Source of the DNA: Lamellibrachia columna
Taxonomy: Eukaryota; Annelida; Polychaeta; Sabellida; Siboglinidae
NCBI GenBank assembly: GCA_963662155.1
Contig: OY759261.1
Coordinates: 47,823,408-47,887,407 of the forward strand
Reading direction: 5' to 3'
DNA: 64,000 nucleotides
The translations under genes were made by a program, and so were the position numbers. Positions 35,601 to 44,960 of this stretch are shown here, in pieces. The notes under the pieces were generated by a model. That model worked only from the letters and a program-made list of their open reading frames with translations, was not told the DNA's origin and made no database searches. Within the stretch, counting starts at the first letter, position 1; every line of letters begins with the position of its first letter.

Positions 35601-36015
35601 AGGGCTGCTGTGCAGAAACCTACTTCAGGAGGATGAAAGAAGTATCAAAAGGATTTAAAGTAAAACAAAATGATGAGTGGTTCATAAAGACGTGGTGGCC
35701 GCATTGGAATTATCAATGTTACAACGGAATAAACAATGGAAGTACCAACTACATTAGCGGAAGTACCAACGACAGCAACAGAAGTACCAGTGACAGCACT
35801 GGAAGTACCAGCGATAGCACTGGAAGTACCAGCGATAGCACCAAGCAAACCCAACATCAACGGCAATTTGTTATTTGTCAATACTCAGCCGATTCCTTCT
35901 CTCCGGTTATTCACTGCTGACGTCACTAACAGCAGGCATACTTACACTGTGATTTTGCGACGGCGACCATGGCCGCCGACGTCATCAGGAGAAGAAGCAT
36001 CCGGTTAGACGCCAT
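22086..36015 (-). CDS. Six-VWA, three-EGF secreted protein (matrilin-like), whole gene
   Basis: Sixteen coding exons on the minus strand join in frame through GT-AG introns. The product is about 1308 residues if two single-base gaps in VWA1 are disregarded. Order with rough residues: signal peptide 1-21, VWA1 24-231, VWA2 232-444, VWA3 445-632, EGF1 633-671, VWA4 672-858, EGF2 859-895, VWA5 896-1084, EGF3 1085-1122, VWA6 1123-1308. Every VWA keeps the MIDAS metal site: DxSGS, a TNT or TNI loop and TDG. Every EGF has six cysteines. VWA domains bind collagens, integrins or other matrix ligands, so an extracellular-matrix or adhesive role is likely (family inference). It resembles matrilins and mollusc shell or matrix VWA proteins, but the exact order is not one I recognise. 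VWA1 contains two frameshifts. Confidence 0.88.
22735..23072. repeat. 22-bp minisatellite in the last intron
   Basis: About 15 copies of GTGTGAACTGTTCGTGTGAAAG and variants lie between exons 15 and 16. The minus-strand open frame across it ([16 protein letters not shown] repeats) runs into exon 16 in the wrong frame and is not coding. Confidence 0.93.
23383..23496 (-). CDS. Exon 15: EGF3
   Basis: A 114-nt exon bounded by phase-1 introns (acceptor TTGTGACTTCAG, donor GTATGT). It encodes [14 protein letters not shown], then [12 protein letters not shown], the six-cysteine EGF pattern. Confidence 0.93.
24046..24397 (-). CDS. Exon 14: VWA5, second part
   Basis: Acceptor GTGCCCACAG, phase 0, then [19 protein letters not shown] and [12 protein letters not shown], ending EAEMCN at a GTGAGT donor (phase 1). 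The MIDAS Thr loop and TDG are present. The long open frame on the plus strand here is its shadow. Confidence 0.93.
24938..25152 (-). CDS. Exon 13: VWA5, first part
   Basis: Acceptor CTTGCGCAG, then [20 protein letters not shown] with the MIDAS DVSGS, ending SSRQDIIQ in phase 0 before GTAAGT. Confidence 0.92.
25938..26048 (-). CDS. Exon 12: EGF2
   Basis: A 111-nt phase 1-1 exon encoding [12 protein letters not shown], then [12 protein letters not shown]. Acceptor CCCGTTTTAG, donor GTGAGT. Confidence 0.93.
26226..26415. repeat. GT/GTGCGT microsatellite in intron 11
   Basis: Alternating GTGTGC and GTGCGC repeats with interruptions, between exons 11 and 12. Confidence 0.9.
26442..26699 (-). 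CDS. Exon 11: VWA4, third part
   Basis: A 258-nt exon encoding [18 protein letters not shown] and [19 protein letters not shown], ending RASICK before GTAAGT (phase 1). The MIDAS TDG is present. Confidence 0.92.
27130..27268 (-). CDS. Exon 10: VWA4, second part
   Basis: Acceptor GATTGATTGCAG in phase 0, then [18 protein letters not shown] and [13 protein letters not shown] (MIDAS Thr loop), ending TSANG in phase 1 before GTAGGT. Confidence 0.9.
27917..28080 (-). CDS. Exon 9: VWA4, first part
   Basis: Acceptor GCCGACTTTCAG, then [19 protein letters not shown] with the MIDAS DASGS, ending ETFSDNEQ in phase 0 before GTACGT. VWA4 has two internal introns, more than its sisters. Confidence 0.92.
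28601..28717 (-). CDS. Exon 8: EGF1
   Basis: A 117-nt phase 1-1 exon encoding [12 protein letters not shown], then [12 protein letters not shown]. Acceptor GCTATGTTACAG, donor GTGAGT. Confidence 0.93.
28868..28950 (+). mobile_element. LINE reverse-transcriptase fragment (inverted piece)
   Basis: The plus strand reads [19 protein letters not shown], a clear match to the conserved VPQGSVLGPLLF block of non-LTR reverse transcriptases. It lies tail to tail with the minus-strand fragment at 28,940-29,295, whose sequence would normally precede it in the same orientation. A short GT/GC microsatellite borders it at 28,828-28,868. Confidence 0.75.
28940..29295 (-). mobile_element. LINE reverse-transcriptase fragment, degraded
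   Basis: The minus strand reads [16 protein letters not shown] and [10 protein letters not shown], then, after a frameshift, [39 protein letters not shown] and QRVVVDGE. These are consecutive conserved blocks of a CR1/Jockey-type reverse transcriptase. The frameshift and short length show a dead relic. It sits in the intron between exons 7 and 8. Confidence 0.85.
29429..29793 (-). CDS. Exon 7: VWA3, second part
   Basis: Acceptor CCTATTGCAG, then [20 protein letters not shown] and [13 protein letters not shown], ending AFVSYMCG in phase 1 before GTACGT. The MIDAS Thr and Asp are present. Confidence 0.93.
30703..30785. repeat. (AT)n microsatellite in intron 6
   Basis: About 83 bp of pure AT dinucleotide. 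Confidence 0.95.
31003..31201 (-). CDS. Exon 6: VWA3, first part
   Basis: Acceptor GTCTTTGTTGCAG, then [19 protein letters not shown] with the MIDAS DASGS, ending FQLNKFSSR in phase 2 before GTGAGT. Confidence 0.93.
31301..31386. repeat. GTGTAT/AT microsatellite in intron 5
   Basis: GTGTATGT repeats grade into AT repeats. Confidence 0.9.
31824..32257 (-). CDS. Exon 5: VWA2, second part, and Thr-rich linker
   Basis: Acceptor CATCTCGGCTCAG, then [35 protein letters not shown] and [14 protein letters not shown]. It ends with a Thr-rich stretch ([13 protein letters not shown]), a likely O-glycosylated linker, in phase 1 before GTACGT. This exon is the best paralogue for judging the broken VWA1 exon. 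Confidence 0.93.
32612..32647. repeat. (AT)n microsatellite in intron 4
   Basis: A short pure AT dinucleotide run. Confidence 0.9.
32938..33142 (-). CDS. Exon 4: VWA2, first part
   Basis: Acceptor TTTCTGTCACAG, then [18 protein letters not shown]. The MIDAS DSSGS is present. An extra loop [12 protein letters not shown] adds two cysteines, shared only with VWA1. The exon ends WQLDT in phase 2 before GTAAGT. Its pyrimidine tract lies at the edge of SINE copy c. Confidence 0.92.
33151..33275 (-). mobile_element. SINE-like dispersed repeat, copy c
   Basis: On the minus strand it reads TTGGAATGAACAGGTCTGCC, then AGTGTAAAGCGCTTTGAGCG and GGATACCGCG, ending in ACCTTTACCTTTC only 8 nt before the first base of exon 4. 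It is in the same orientation as the VWA gene, and its tail supplies most of the pyrimidine tract of that acceptor. Confidence 0.75.
33323..33409. repeat. Perfect 29-bp inverted repeat in intron 3
   Basis: Positions 33,323-33,351 are exactly complementary to 33,381-33,409, with 29 bp between. CTCAAAAGGTTTTGTT occurs in the spacer and again just after the right arm, so two arm-plus-linker units are arranged with one arm inverted. It could be a fold-back element or a template-switch product. Confidence 0.85.
33597..33665. repeat. 19-bp tandem repeat, about four copies
   Basis: TCTACGCCGTCCATTCAAG repeats with single-base changes. Confidence 0.9.
33880..34110 (+). mobile_element. LINE 3' coding end, degraded
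   Basis: In shifting frames the plus strand carries KLRWAE, then [10 protein letters not shown] and [18 protein letters not shown]. These match the LRWAGH ... W-D-VK-DL ... A-DR-RWR blocks near the C-terminus of many non-LTR retrotransposon proteins. Stops and frameshifts mark it as dead. It lies antisense in intron 3. Confidence 0.55.
34138..34564 (-). CDS. Exon 3: VWA1, second part, one-base frameshift
   Basis: Acceptor GTTCGTTACAG, then [20 protein letters not shown] and [11 protein letters not shown]. One base is missing near 34,474, after which the reading continues in another frame as [20 protein letters not shown] and LTDGLPSN. Alignment with exon 5 ([11 protein letters not shown]) places the lesion exactly. 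The exon is 427 nt where intron phases require one more. It ends [10 protein letters not shown] in phase 1 before GTAAGG. Confidence 0.85.
34701..34933. repeat. (GTGTGC)n microsatellite in intron 2
   Basis: About 230 bp of GTGTGC hexamer, then GTGCAT and GCGT repeats. Long open frames of alternating two-residue peptides on both strands are artefacts. Confidence 0.95.
35068..35262 (-). CDS. Exon 2: VWA1, first part, one-base frameshift
   Basis: Acceptor CTGTTTGTGTGCAG, then [16 protein letters not shown] and [17 protein letters not shown], giving the MIDAS DGSGS and the same two extra cysteines as VWA2. After SVVSK a TGA appears because one base is missing in an A run near 35,145. Beyond it [15 protein letters not shown] and LIWDLDV continue in another frame, aligned with exon 4. 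The exon is 195 nt where phases require one more. Donor GTAAGT, phase 2. Confidence 0.85.
35734..35846. repeat. 24-bp tandem repeat in intron 1
   Basis: GGAAGTACCAGCGATAGCAC and variants repeat four to five times. The encoded S-T-S-D/G pattern has no splice support and is not part of the gene. Confidence 0.85.
35946..36015 (-). CDS. Exon 1: signal peptide
   Basis: The ATG at 36,015 opens [15 protein letters not shown], then MVAVA, a typical signal peptide with an AVA-type cleavage site, then KSQ and a phase-1 GTAAGT donor that fits exon 2. An acceptor (TTATTTGTTGCAG) ends at 36,026, 10 nt before the ATG, so a 5' UTR exon lies further upstream. It was not located and could be on the far side of the AT tract. 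Confidence 0.85.
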
Positions 36016-36029
36016 CTTTCACTTTCTGC

Positions 36030-36561
36030 AACAAATAATAATAATCGATACAAAATATGCTAACATGATACTTATTGCAAACTGTATCAAATAAAATTAC
36101 TGAAACACCAATATAACGTAATTTATAATTAGTTCAGAACAGGACACTGTGAGGTACAATGTCTATATTCCGTGTTCGTTCGAATGGGGATTCGCCAACC
36201 AGCGTCATTATGTCAAAGATATCGTACATTGAAGTTTTATGCGATTCATGCAAGCCCTTTGCATACTTTCCGTATCGCCATGAGAACAAAATTGCAGTCA
36301 CACAACGTGGGATGCCTGGCTAGAACAACAACCGTCGTTTGCTGTTTTCTTATTTTGTAGAAATGACATTTTCTAAAGACCAGTTAAAGGACAAATGAAA
36401 GCGAGTTGTCTTGATTGAAACTAGAAGTCTGCTACCATACGTTTGGTGTTGCAGAGTGCAATACACGAATGGAACACACTATTTATTGGTTTTGTAATGT
36501 TAGCAGCGTGAATATGTTAAAACACATAATTAACAAATATATCAGAGGGGCATCTACACAC

Positions 36562-36566
<5 letters not shown>
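36030..36566. other. 5' flank or first intron of the VWA/EGF gene
   Basis: No coding exon or repeat was supported. It is probably the 5' UTR intron. Confidence 0.35.
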
Positions 36567-37258
<692 letters not shown>

Positions 37259-37683
37259 AGAACAACGCGCTGGATTGTGTTAAAAACGATGGATATTTAG
37301 GCGGGCACAGTAGTTTCTTGACGGAACAAGAAAGTAATACAATTAACGTCAAACACGAGTACACTTTGAAAATGTTACGTCTTTTCTCCAGGCATTGTGT
37401 AAGTGTCGCAGATAAAACGACAAAAACGACGCTATTTCGCCGAACTATACAATGACGACACTCAAGCCAATCGGACCTATTACTGGTAAATCAAAACTAG
37501 TCTCATAGATATTGTGGTACCTGGTGCATCCTGCCAGGGTGAAAGGTGAATGACTGAACATGAGACACGTAAACTGGACGGTAAACTGGGTGAACCCACA
37601 GGCTGTGTAATGTACATGCTGTGTAATGATCTCCTCCATTTAAAAAACACGTGCGGCTACATAAACCTATTCAAAGACACAGT

Positions 37684-37950
37684 GAAGACCTACCCAAAAA
37701 GGTCACATCATCTTCACAATCAGTAACTGGGAGGACCTGATCACCGACGGTCCACTATGGCTCTGTGCAACCCAGCAGGCAACGGCCTACTTCGAGACAG
37801 ACCGCCTAATAACTGAGGCTGAGATGCGACAAAGAAGAACGGAGAAGGAGATGAATGAAGACCAAGCGTCACATCTACCCGGTACCGTTAGATCTGCAGA
37901 ACAGGCTCCCGAGTCGCCTCATGACTACATGGGTAGACCCCTTCGTTAAA
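37684..37950 (+). pseudogene. Possible protein relic without a start codon
   Basis: After a TGA near 37,682 an open frame of about 88 codons reads GHIIFTISNWEDLITDGPLW, then TAYFETDRLITEAEMRQRR, ending GRPLR and TAA. Its composition looks protein-like, but no family was recognised and there is no initiating Met at the front. It may be an unplaced exon, a transposon relic or chance. Confidence 0.2.
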
Positions 37951-38770
37951 ACTCGAATGATCATTGACGTCTTCGAATCCGGAACAAGATCCATGCAGGG
38001 AAAGGTCACAAATGAAGTTCACGTTTTAAATCTAATTAACTTAAAAAATGTATCAGAAAATAAAGAACTGTTTAGTGCGGTTGTCAGCTGTCAGACAAAT
38101 AGAGAACACAGTTTTATGTTCACATATATTGTGTAGTTATCGTTTTTCGATACTAGATAGATAGGTACGATGTTTCACAAAATGTTTCTGAAACGCAGCG
38201 AGTGGAATGTCGACATTCAATTAATCAAGACGGCGTTTATTGCAATAAGAGGAGAGCATTGATTTCTGGTTTGGGGTGGATATATCTAAAATAACTAAAC
38301 AACTCTAAAACATATGTCTGTATTACACGCTAAACGTGTGCGAGACCAAATAAATTACTGAGGAAATGACTGCCGGAGATGATTCTCGATTCATTTTGGA
38401 ATGAAAAAAACACATCAGTTCGCTTCTGTGTGGCGGCTGTCCTACATATGCTGGCTGTAGAGAATGATTTATCGACACAGATTAAACGTCGTCGAGACAT
38501 TTCCCAATTTTAGGCCAGACTCTTGTCGACGCCGCATTCATGTCACGTCGACGTGAGAAAAAAACAGAAAAGGAGTCGCCAGGGTCCAACTACAAAGAAC
38601 CAACTACAACTGTAGATTGTGCTTTTTGTGGTATTCCATTTGTAGCATGGTTGCATTTCCTGTAATGGGCAACTCTTTATTTAAGGTCAGGGTAGCCTCT
38701 CACGGAGAGTTCCCAGAGCCTGTGCAACGCCGGTGTAACAGTATATCTCTCCCCGGATAGCTTCCCCCAG

Positions 38771-38996
38771 TGCCTTGAGAAGAGAGCTGTGTGTTGTTGA
38801 GGCAGCCGACCATGGTTAACTCATTGCCTTGAGAAGAGAGCTGTGTGTTGTTGAGGCAGCCGACCATGGTTAACTCAGTGCCTTGAAAAGAGAACTGTGT
38901 GTTGTTGGGGCAGCCGACCATGGTTAACTCAGTGCCTTGAGAAAAGAGTTATGTGTTTTGTTGTTGAGGTGGCCGATCATGATTAACTTAGTGCCC
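38771..38996. repeat. 54-bp minisatellite, four copies
   Basis: Units starting TGCCTTGAGAAGAGAGCTGT begin at 38,771, 38,825, 38,879 and 38,933. The last one is longer and diverged. Confidence 0.95.
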
Positions 38997-39911
38997 CGAT
39001 GAGAGACTTCTAATGATTAATTCAGGAATCACTTCATATCATTCATTCATTCGTAAATTCATAACGTAATAAATTTAAACACACACAATTTGTTTGCAGA
39101 ATAACATATAATAGATATTATTCTGACTAATATTTGAATTATAAACTTTCTTGCACATTTGTAAAGGCCGGCTAAGATATCCAGGGTGGGGGACGATACC
39201 CTAGGATATATTCCCACTAGGGGGGAGATGTCCAGGGGAGAAGATACCCTACCCCACCACCGTGTGTGGTCTAGAGACAGTGGCATTGACAGAGCAGCAC
39301 CAACCGAAGCTGCACGTTCGTCAGTATAAAAGGGTCCTGAGAATCATAGGAACAAATATGGCGGATAGAAGGTTGATGAAAAACTTGATGGAAGATATTG
39401 GGAAGCAGTTCAGCTGAACTGGAGGAATAATAAAAGAATCGGAAGATAACACGGGTTGTTGGTGTGGACTGAGGCAAGCTGCAGGAAGTGAAGTGTGTCG
39501 CTATCAGGGATTGCCCTGACAGGCAATCACGGGGAAGGAGGTGAGTGCACAAATAACTCACGCGATCGTGGCACTAACTTGATATTTTTATTTCTTAGAA
39601 TCATTACACCCCGAAATAAATCGACTTATACATTATTTAGGGGCTTCGGGTCGTACAGGGTGCACAAAATACCGTGGCTGTATAGTCAGTAGCTGCTACT
39701 AGAAACTATGACCTAGAAACTATGATTGTTCAGTCATCATTTAATTCAGCTGTTGAAATTAGTTGCCAACGGGGACGGGAGTGTGATTGATTGGGTGTTA
39801 TAATTACATATTTCTGGATAGTTGTAGTTTTCATAGAACGCCGTCTTGTCTTCTAGTTCGCACTACCAGTTATGATTGATGAGGCACGAAGCCATTGCAC
39901 TACGTGTGCGG
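38997..39911. other. Intergenic region
   Basis: No coding exon, RNA gene or repeat array was supported. Confidence 0.35.
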
Positions 39912-39980
39912 TAAACCCTAAAGAACCGCGATAGCCAGTTTGATGACATCAAACTGGCTATCGCGGTTCTTTAGGGTTTA
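39912..39980. repeat. 69-bp perfect palindrome with one-base centre
   Basis: Arms of 34 nt (39,912-39,945 and 39,947-39,980) are exactly complementary around a single A at 39,946. The left arm starts TAAACCCTAAAGAACCGCG. Such a loop-free palindrome is unusual in native DNA. Confidence 0.95.
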
Positions 39981-40518
39981 TGCGTTGTCGAAATTCCCAA
40001 GACAAATTACAGTACATGATGGAGTTGTAACTGTTTGTTCTAATAGTGTATCACCTATAACTAACAAATGTTTCAAACAAATCAGTAACACGAGAAGTAT
40101 GTCACAAGAAATCATGTGACGGGTCAACCTGGCGGATGAAATGAGAAAACAGTTTATTGCGATAGTCACCAGGGGGCTTTCCTCGACACAGTAACATTTG
40201 ATCAATAAATCGCAAGTGTCATAGCGTGTAATTTCTATATTTGTGAAAGTGTATGTTAAACATTAAAGGTGAATAAAGTAACTGTGTGTTGCACATATAT
40301 ATATATATATGCATGTGTGTAACATTATAATCGTAGAGATATTTTAAAAGTTGACGACGCATTTGTCCATTGCAAGTCACATTAGGACAAAGGTCACCTA
40401 CATCGTGAGTTATTGTTGATACCATACGGAATCTGGCAGTCCCAAAGATTTATGCACATTCTCAGACATAATCAATCACGCAACATTCTTAGGATACCGA
40501 AACTCCATCCTCCATCGA

Positions 40519-40575
40519 TATAGGCCATCGCGAATCAGGTTCATTGCCATAAGCTGTTCAAATATGTAGTGTGTA
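40519..40575. repeat. Dispersed repeat flank, copy 1
   Basis: CCATCGCGAATCAGGTTCATTG, followed by TATGTAG, is related to 43,290-43,330 (CCATCGCGAATCAGCTTTGTTG) and 47,110-47,165 (CTATCGCGAATCCGTTTCGTTG). Beyond the adjoining satellite, ATTTACCTTAATCGTTA near 41,352 pairs with ATTACCTTAGTCGTTAG near 47,207. Confidence 0.65.
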
Positions 40576-41300
40576 AGTAAGAATGTGTAAGTATTATGTA
40601 GTGTGTGAATGTGTAAGTATTATGTAGTGTGTGAACGTGTAAGTATTGTGTAGTGTGTGAATGTGTAAGTATTATGTAGTGTGTGAATGTCTAAGTATTA
40701 TGTAGTGTGTGAAAGTGTAAGTATTATGTAGTGTGTAAAGGTGTAAGTATTATGTAGTGTGTGAATGTGTAAGCATTATGTAGTGTGTGAACGTGTAAGT
40801 ATTCTGTAGTGTGTGAACGTGTAAGTATTATGTAGTGTGTGAATGTCTAAGTATTATGTAGTGTGTGAAAGTGTAAGTATTATGTAGTGTGTAAAGGTGT
40901 AAGTATTATGTAGTGTGTGAATGTGTAAGCATTATGTAGTGTGTGAACGTGTAAGTATTCTGTAGTGTGTGAACGTGTAAGTATTATGTAGTGTGTGAAT
41001 GTGTAAGTATTATGTAGTGTGTGAAGTTGTAAGTATTATGTAGTGTGTGAACGTGTAAGTATTATGTAGTGTGTGAATGTGTAAGTATTATGTAGTGTGT
41101 GAATGTGTAAGTATTATGTAGTGTGTGAACGTGTAAGTATTATGTAGTGTGTGAATGTGTAAGTATTATGTAGTGTGTGAATGTGTAAGTATTATGTAGT
41201 GTGTGAATGTGAAAGTATTATATAGTGTGTGAATGTGTAAGTATTATGTAGTGTGTGAATGTGAAATTATTATGTAGGATGTGAATGTGTAAGTATTATG
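40566..41300. repeat. 26-bp satellite with 156-bp higher-order unit
   Basis: About 28 copies of GTGTGTGAATGTGTAAGTAT plus TATGTA. A marked six-unit block beginning GAATGTCTAAG at 40,685 recurs at 40,841, exactly 156 bp on, with the same order of variants (AAAGTG, AAAGGTG, AAGCATT, ATTCTG). Confidence 0.95.
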
Positions 41301-42642
41301 CGCAGCTGGCTTAATCAAAGGGTGTGTACATTTGTCAAAATCGTCGAAAGAATTTACCTTAATCGTTATATCGGGTAACTTGCGAAATGTTTAATAGTTT
41401 TTATGTCATAGTATATAGAGCCGGTCCATTTTTAATTTTTTCTGACGATACCTGACCGGTCACGGTCAACAATAATGTAATTGTTTGTCCGATGATGTAA
41501 TTCCCATCATTCCCAATGTTCAGCCTCATCATACGTTTTACTCCAGCATCTTCGTCTGCAAGTTTGGTAAGTATTATGATAGTGTTAATTGTTGTTTCTC
41601 TGATTTTGCTATGTCAACTTATTGTTCGCAGTATGTTATAACGTCACTTCCACACTAATAAATGTCAAACCCAAGTTTCCATTCAGAATTTCAATACATC
41701 TGCAAAATATATACCGTCTTCCAATACCCGTCACTAGTGCAACGAGACTACATTTTGCCTGGGGGTAGACGTGGGTGTTTCTACAATTGGACATGTTCCG
41801 TGACAGATAGGAACGGCCAGATAGCATTCAATCGGTGACCTCTGCCGTTGCACCCTCGATCGTGAACTCGTTGGAATGATAGCGTTTTCTGCCCAGAGCA
41901 AAGTGTGTGTGTGTGTGTGTGTGTGAGATTATGAACACAAACGATGTTTTCACTCGGTGCAAGTATATTCTGGCCAGCCATGGGGCAATGTCTACATGAG
42001 ATAAAGACATACAAATATCAAAGTGGTGATAACCACTAAGAATAAAAGGTCTGATAAGAAGTATTATATTACTATTTAATTTCTTCCCAGTAAGAGACGA
42101 TAAGAATTGCTGTTTGCGTACATTCATAAGATATATAAAACACGGGTGTGTCGTTGTTATTTGATGTTATATACAATGATACCATTTCAGGTCGACAGTC
42201 ATAACAACACAACAAACACATTCCGATTTCGTCACCCGGCGGTATTTTGTCCAACGTCTTCGGACATCTGTCATCGATTGCTGTCCATGTGGATTACCTG
42301 TCAGAGTAGAGGTCAACGCATGAATCGGACACCGAGAACTAGTGACCCTGACCGGTGTCCTTTGTCCACTACGAGTACCTCGTACGTCACGGCAATGGTC
42401 ATCGCCACTAGATTTGTATCAGATCTCGTCAAACTGGCTGACAGCGTGATAAATACACGGCGGTGTTTCCAGTCACAATCAACCACATGCGCCGCGCTTC
42501 TTCTACTGAAGATTCCATTACTTTAGAAACTCGGCGCCTATGAATATCGCAACAGTCAAACAAGGACAGCCATTACCGGCCGTGTGCCATTCATTGTCAG
42601 GGGAACCCAGTGTTTGCACAGGTCTGGGCGACGGTCAGACTT
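41301..42642. other. Intergenic region
   Basis: Holds a short (GT)n at 41,904-41,927 and no supported coding exon. An open frame of 139 codons at 42,107-42,526 (+) has no recognisable motif. Confidence 0.35.
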
Positions 42643-43237
42643 GTTACAGTCTTCTCTTGGAGACAGAGTGGTCCTGGGGCACGGAACTGTTACAGTCTTC
42701 TCTTGGAGACAGAGTGGTCTTGGGGCATGGAACTGTTACAGTCTTCTCTTGGAGACAGAGTGGTCCTGGGGCAAGGAACTGTTACAATCTTCTCTTGGAG
42801 ACGGAGTGGTCCTGGGGCACGGAACTGTTACAGTCTTCTCTTGGAGACGGAGTGGTCCTGGGGCACGGAACTGTTACATTCTTCTCTTGGAGACAGAATC
42901 GTCCTGGGGCACGGAACTGTTACAGTCTTCTCTTGGAGACAGAGTGGTCCTGGGGCACGGAACTGTTACAGTCTTCTCTTGGAGACGGAGTGGTCCTGGG
43001 GCACGGAACTGTTACAGTCTTCTCTTGGAGACGGAGTGGTCCTGGGGCACGGAACTGTTACAGTCTTCTCTTGGAGACGGAGTGGTCCTGGGGCACGGAA
43101 CTGTTACAGTCTTCTCTTGGAGACGGAGTGGTCCTGGGGCACGGAACTGTTACAGTCTTCTCTTAGAGACGGAGTGGTCCTGGGGCACGGAACTATTACA
43201 GTCTTCACTTCGAGACAGAGTGGTCCTGGGGCACGGG
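42643..43237. repeat. 46-bp minisatellite, about 13 copies
   Basis: Units of GTTACAGTCTTCTCTTGGAG plus ACAGAGTGGTCCTGGGGCAC. Because 46 is not a multiple of three, all three forward frames are open for over 200 codons; none is a gene. Confidence 0.97.
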
Positions 43238-43325
43238 TGGCGTCGCTGCGTCAGCATTTCACGTTTTTAACACTTTAATTGAAATTATCCCATCGCGAAT
43301 CAGCTTTGTTGATTTTCAAAAGGAT

Positions 43326-43395
43326 ATGTGTTTGTGCGTGCGTGCGTGCGTGCGTGCGTACGAGAGTACGTGCGTGTGTATGTGTGTGTTCGCGT
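43326..43395. repeat. GTGC/GT microsatellite
   Basis: A GCGT and GTGT run directly after the dispersed flank at 43,290-43,325. Confidence 0.85.
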
Positions 43396-43472
43396 GTGAC
43401 TGTTCGTATGTGACTGTGTTCGCGGGTGACTGGTTGAATGCAGTACTGAATGCTACAAGTCCTTTCAAAATA

Positions 43473-44300
43473 TATTGTATGGTGATTAACACAACTGCTT
43501 TGTACTCCCTGGCAGTAGATTTCAGACAAAGACAAGATAATGCACAGAAAACGTGCCACTCCAAAAATACTGCACAACAATCGATGTGAACACATCCTGC
43601 AATCTTGCTCGCGGCTATGATGAAAGCTGAAACGCAGCTGAAAAATTGTTTCCATCAGCAGCGTTGTTCTTCTGAATGGGTCCCACTCTGGTTCACAGAC
43701 AGTGACAAAAACATAACAACACTATCTTGTTGGGTCAAATAATAACAATAATATATAGGTGTTGGGTGAACGTGCGCTGCCGGTGAACGATTACCAGAAA
43801 TTACTACCCGGTTGTGCTTTTTGTTGTTCTGCCCTTGCAGATAACCATTTGACGCCTGCGTCCGACATATACCCATTCGGCGCCTATAAATATCAGTTAC
43901 ATAGTCCCATTCTTAAGGGTATTGTGTAGTAATTAACACGAAAGCTTAGCACGCCAATGGCCGATTTCAAACAAACGCAACAAAATATATCTAAAAACGT
44001 GCTTCTCGAAGATTTCTGCACAACAATAGGCTTGAACATATTCTACAATCTTGCGGCCAGGACATAGCAGAGAAAAAACGAATATGTTGAAGCGGCTTTG
44101 TTCTTCTGAATGGGCTTCAATGTGGCTAAGCGAGACTAACAAAAGCATGACGTGTTGCTCAATATAATGACAGGCGTTATGGTGAAACGACCACTGTCGC
44201 TTTGTGGTGGTCAGAAATGACTAACCGTTTTTTTTTTCTTCCCTTCCAGATAGACATCAACCTGACGCCTACGTTCGGCATATATCTGCGGACGCTACAG
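43473..44300. repeat. Tandem segmental duplication, two diverged units
   Basis: Unit 1 (43,473-43,895) and unit 2 (43,919-44,300) share in order GATTAACAC-type starts, TGCACAACAAT, CAATCTTGC, GTTGTTCTTCTGAATGGG and TGACGCCT(A/G)CGT. Identity is patchy, so the duplication is old. No coding frame is preserved in both. Confidence 0.75.
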
Positions 44301-44654
44301 ATGCAAATGGCAAGAGGCCAACAGTAGCAAAGGCACATTGTGTGGTGTTTACTTCGCTGCTACCATTCCGGGCCTCGGTGCGTGCTCAGGTTCATTCCGG
44401 GCCCCGGTGCATGCTCAGGTTCATACGGCCGTGTAAAAGAACACTGTTCGTTCAACTGTGCAAATGAGCACTTGATCAGGATTAGCCTGCGATACACTGG
44501 CGTCACATCCAGAGGTCCTAGTTAACTACATTCCGCTTGCGCTATGCAGACCATATTATTATATTAAGCGCCTGCTGTGTGGGCCTAATTGACGAAGACA
44601 GGATTTGATACCAGCATCACATACACACTCAGTCACTAACACATATATATATAG

Positions 44655-44960
<306 letters not shown>

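Noticed and set aside
35736..35881. Ser/Thr repeat as an extra exon of the VWA gene
   Set aside because: It is a 24-bp tandem repeat in intron 1 without usable splice sites; exon 1 already joins exon 2 in phase.
40566..41300. CRISPR-like array
   Set aside because: Repeats are contiguous with no unique spacers and the DNA is eukaryotic.
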